Of a stretch of DNA of 64,000 nt, positions 61,518 to 64,000 are shown in pieces (position 1 is the stretch's first letter; every line of letters starts with the position of its first letter). The translations under genes were made by a program, and so were the position numbers. The notes under the pieces are model-generated. The model searched no databases. It was not told the DNA's origin and saw nothing but the letters and a program-made list of their open reading frames with translations. The DNA comes from Diospyros lotus (Eukaryota; Streptophyta; Magnoliopsida; Ericales; Ebenaceae): positions 23,405,307 through 23,469,306 of the forward strand of contig NC_068343.1 of assembly GCF_014633365.1 (NCBI RefSeq), given 5' to 3'.

Positions 61518-63370
61518 TGTAACACCCTGTTTTCCACACGTGTTATAACTTAAGACAATTCTAGGATAATATTTTTTTTTCTATTCAAAACTATGACTAA
61601 ACCATATCATTGTTCATATTCATCCCAAAATTTTCATTCATCTATCTCGAATGAGAATCATTATAAACATCAAATGCAGAAGCTAGAATCGAACCTTAAC
61701 TTTAACGTTAACCAATAAAAAGGTTATACAACATCACCCTTCAAAACATTCAGAATTCAAAATAGCAGAACTTTAAATACATAAGCAACATAAACGCATA
61801 ACCATTACATCATGCACTTTGCTAAGTGCCATTACATGCTTCTTTCATCCTCGTTCCTACTATAATCTCCATCTGGAACGTTTGAATATTCCAGAGATAA
61901 ACTCCAAGTTAGATGATGAATCATCTAAGTAAGGGTACATCATTTAAAATTCATGCATGTATGCAATACAACATCTCATCATTACTCTATATTTGCGTCG
62001 ACCGCACCCAACTGCTGCCCACCATTTTTACAGCCTCCCTGCTAGGCCAAGGTGTATAGGTGCACCCTTGGTAGAGCAACGATGCCAGTCCCCAATCCCA
62101 AACCCATGCGACGTATGACCGAAAATCTCATCATGTACATATGCATATTTCATCATTAGAAATTATAAATGCACTCTAGGTGATGCATAACACATAGAAA
62201 CATGACAACATGATATCAGGAATGTTTACATGAAACTGTATTTATTTTGATAGCACCACTTACCTCAAACGTATCTCAAAATATCTTGATTCTCGTGCCA
62301 GGCTTCAAATGTGCTCAATTCAAAACCTCAATGTATCTTGGCCATCATATTTATTCAAGAATATCAATATTATATTTTTCCTAATTTTCTCATAATTTTT
62401 CTCTATATCTTCATATTTTCCTGAATAATTCCTCAAACATTTTTCTCACTAAATAATTTCTCAAACATTTTCTCAATTTTTTAATTGCCTCAATTCATAA
62501 AAAATAATTTTAGAGAAAATCCACTTACCTTGACTTAGCCTCTCAAGCTTTTTCGATATGCGTGCCCTAACCTCGAAACATGTACCCGAACAATTTTCTG
62601 ACTTCATCATGCTCCTCTAACTCCAAATTAATTCCTAGATTTTTTCAAAATTTTTTGAAACCTTTTTCTTATTTTTTTCATATTTTTCCTCTTTTTTTCT
62701 TTTCTTTTTTTGTTTTCCTTCTTCTTCCTCCTTCCTTCTTCTTTCTTACGCAAACCACCCCTATGCGCTAGTCGCTGCTCCGTCAGCCACCTTCATGCCT
62801 ACCGGCCTCCATTGACCTCACGGATCGCCTCCCCACCACCCCAAATTGCCACCCACCCCTACTCCGCTCGTGCGTTGCCCAGCTACTATAACTTCCAGCT
62901 ATGGCTGTCGTTTGCTGCAATGGCCCATTCTTTCCGTCTCCGGCCACCAATCATCGTCCATTAGTCGGCCACCCTTACTGTCAAGCTCTCCCTCGATCCT
63001 TCAAAGCTCTCGACCACTCTCCCTCTCTCATTGCTTGTTGTTGCTTCTCTTTTTCATTTTTCCATTTGCTTCCATCTCTTCCCCTTTTATAGCCATTTCC
63101 ACCCTTCTCCTCACTGCCTTGCCCATAACTTTTTGCATGTAAAATACCTTACTTGCAACCATGAAATTGCAAGGCATGGCCTCACACACACGCACTCACA
63201 ATTACGTACATATATATATATATAAATATATAAATATATAATATATATTATATATTACACTATATTATAGAGAAAATCACACCTTTAAATCCCAAATTTC
63301 ATCTTTATTTCACTTGCGCAATTCTCTAATTGCAATTACACCCTCAAACATCAAATTAATTGGCATTACA
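61518..63370 (-). mobile_element. Gypsy-type LTR, minus orientation, cut by a copia LTR
   Basis: It starts TGTAACACCCTG like the copy at 5377 and repeats the same internal order: polypyrimidine tract (about 62,640-62,740), GC-rich island (62,760-63,060), an AT microsatellite near 63,210, then AATCCCAAATTTCATCTT. The copy stops at 63,370, where a copia LTR starts. The 5377 copy continues past this point with TTTTAATACCGAAAATGC. Confidence 0.75.
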
Positions 63371-64000
63371 TGTTAGAGTTATGCCTCACAAGCCAATCAT
63401 GTTTTATGTAATTGATTATACTTTACATTGGGATTTTTTATTTTCAATCAATTGTTATTGCAAGGCATTATGTTTTTATTTGTTATTGATGATTGTCATC
63501 ATTATTTATTACAATCTATACTTGACAAAGTCCATAGATCAAATAGGCTCATGGAATATGGTCGTGCATAGAGATGACGATCATGAAACATATTCCTTAT
63601 AAGCCTTGATCTTAAATGTTTCTAGTCATAGAGTTATTAGGAATGGATACTAATAACTCGGATAGATTAACACATATAATGCATGCTCAATCAGAAGAAT
63701 GTTTTATTTTATGGATATTGGTGTGAGGACACTAGTGCATATATGTGGGTGCTTATTATAAGAATAAGTACACTGAACATATATGCAGGTGCATATATGT
63801 GGGTGCTTATTGTTTCGAATTGAAATTCTTGTGTTGCAATTGTGCAGATTGATCTTTAGACTTGAGACATCATGGCAGTTTTATATTTGACTAGTGCTTG
63901 ATGCTTTTTTGGATTCTAATGGAGTCATTGACAAACTATCACTAAGCGTAACCTTATCACTTATGAAGGCTTGTGAATGTCAAAATAGGATTCATCACTT
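63371..64000 (+). mobile_element. Start of a Ty1/copia LTR (runs off the window)
   Basis: TGTTAGAGTTATGCCTCACA begins directly after TTACA within the gypsy LTR. The TGTTAG start and the TTATGTAATTGATTATACTT text are typical of a plant copia LTR. Its end is outside the window. Frames within it are short and not called. Confidence 0.7.

Noticed and set aside
1..64000. Host protein, tRNA or rRNA genes
   Set aside because: Every coding segment I could recognise belongs to a retroelement. The tRNA-like match at 14,193 is only a primer site.

Overview
This window is plant (flowering-plant) nuclear DNA made almost entirely of transposable elements inserted into one another. I found no host gene I could support. 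The organism call rests on Ty3/gypsy elements of the plant-specific Tat group, a chromovirus with a chromodomain, Ty1/copia elements with a Met-tRNA primer site, a short TRIM LTR and a hAT-type miniature element. The base composition is AT-rich, and almost every pol reading frame is broken.

The backbone from about 10,567 to 61,517 is one old Tat-type element on the minus strand, here called Tat-1. Its gag N-terminus lies near 61.5 kb, its zinc knuckle and protease at 26.7-27.6 kb, and its reverse transcriptase at 10.6-11.5 kb. Later insertions fill everything between. At the left edge (1-9,888) lies the 3' half of a chromovirus, with its pol split three ways by other LTRs. The right edge (61,518-64,000) is a gypsy LTR cut by the start of a copia LTR.

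Region by region: 1-9.9 kb, chromovirus pol and 3' LTR with two copia-type and two gypsy-type solo LTRs inserted; 9.9-10.6 kb, a possible DNA element; 11.5-26.7 kb, a minus-strand copia-type LTR containing a complete but degenerate copia element (12,105-20,905, with a TRIM solo LTR in its pol) and a gypsy solo LTR (22,867-25,784); 27.7-53.3 kb, a second minus-strand copia-type LTR containing a gypsy solo LTR (28,899-51,080), which contains a complete Tat element, Tat-2 (31,503-50,065); 52.4-53.2 kb, a hAT-type element; 54.5-59.2 kb, a gypsy LTR split by a copia-type LTR; 59.2-61.5 kb, Tat-1 gag split by an inverted-repeat element.

Tat-2 is the most informative element. It has two LTRs of about 0.8 kb, a perfect GAAAG target duplication, gag, protease, reverse transcriptase, two RNase H domains and integrase on the plus strand. 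On its minus strand, downstream of pol, it carries a separate intron-containing gene with its own TATA box. Three later insertions break it: two solo LTRs of one family in opposite orientation (X1, X2) and a rearranged copia piece whose LTR part is an inverted near-copy of a solo LTR inside X1.

Many boundaries are fixed by target-site duplications read directly from the sequence: ATTAT, TGTAG, ATTAA, GAAAG, GATGG, GCGGT, TCTGG and AGTTTCAT. The nest reaches six levels around 36,862-38,860. The least expected pattern is that several unrelated LTR families each carry a dense cluster of a different short CG-centred palindrome (TCCGGA, GTCGAC, CTCGAG, TTCGAA).
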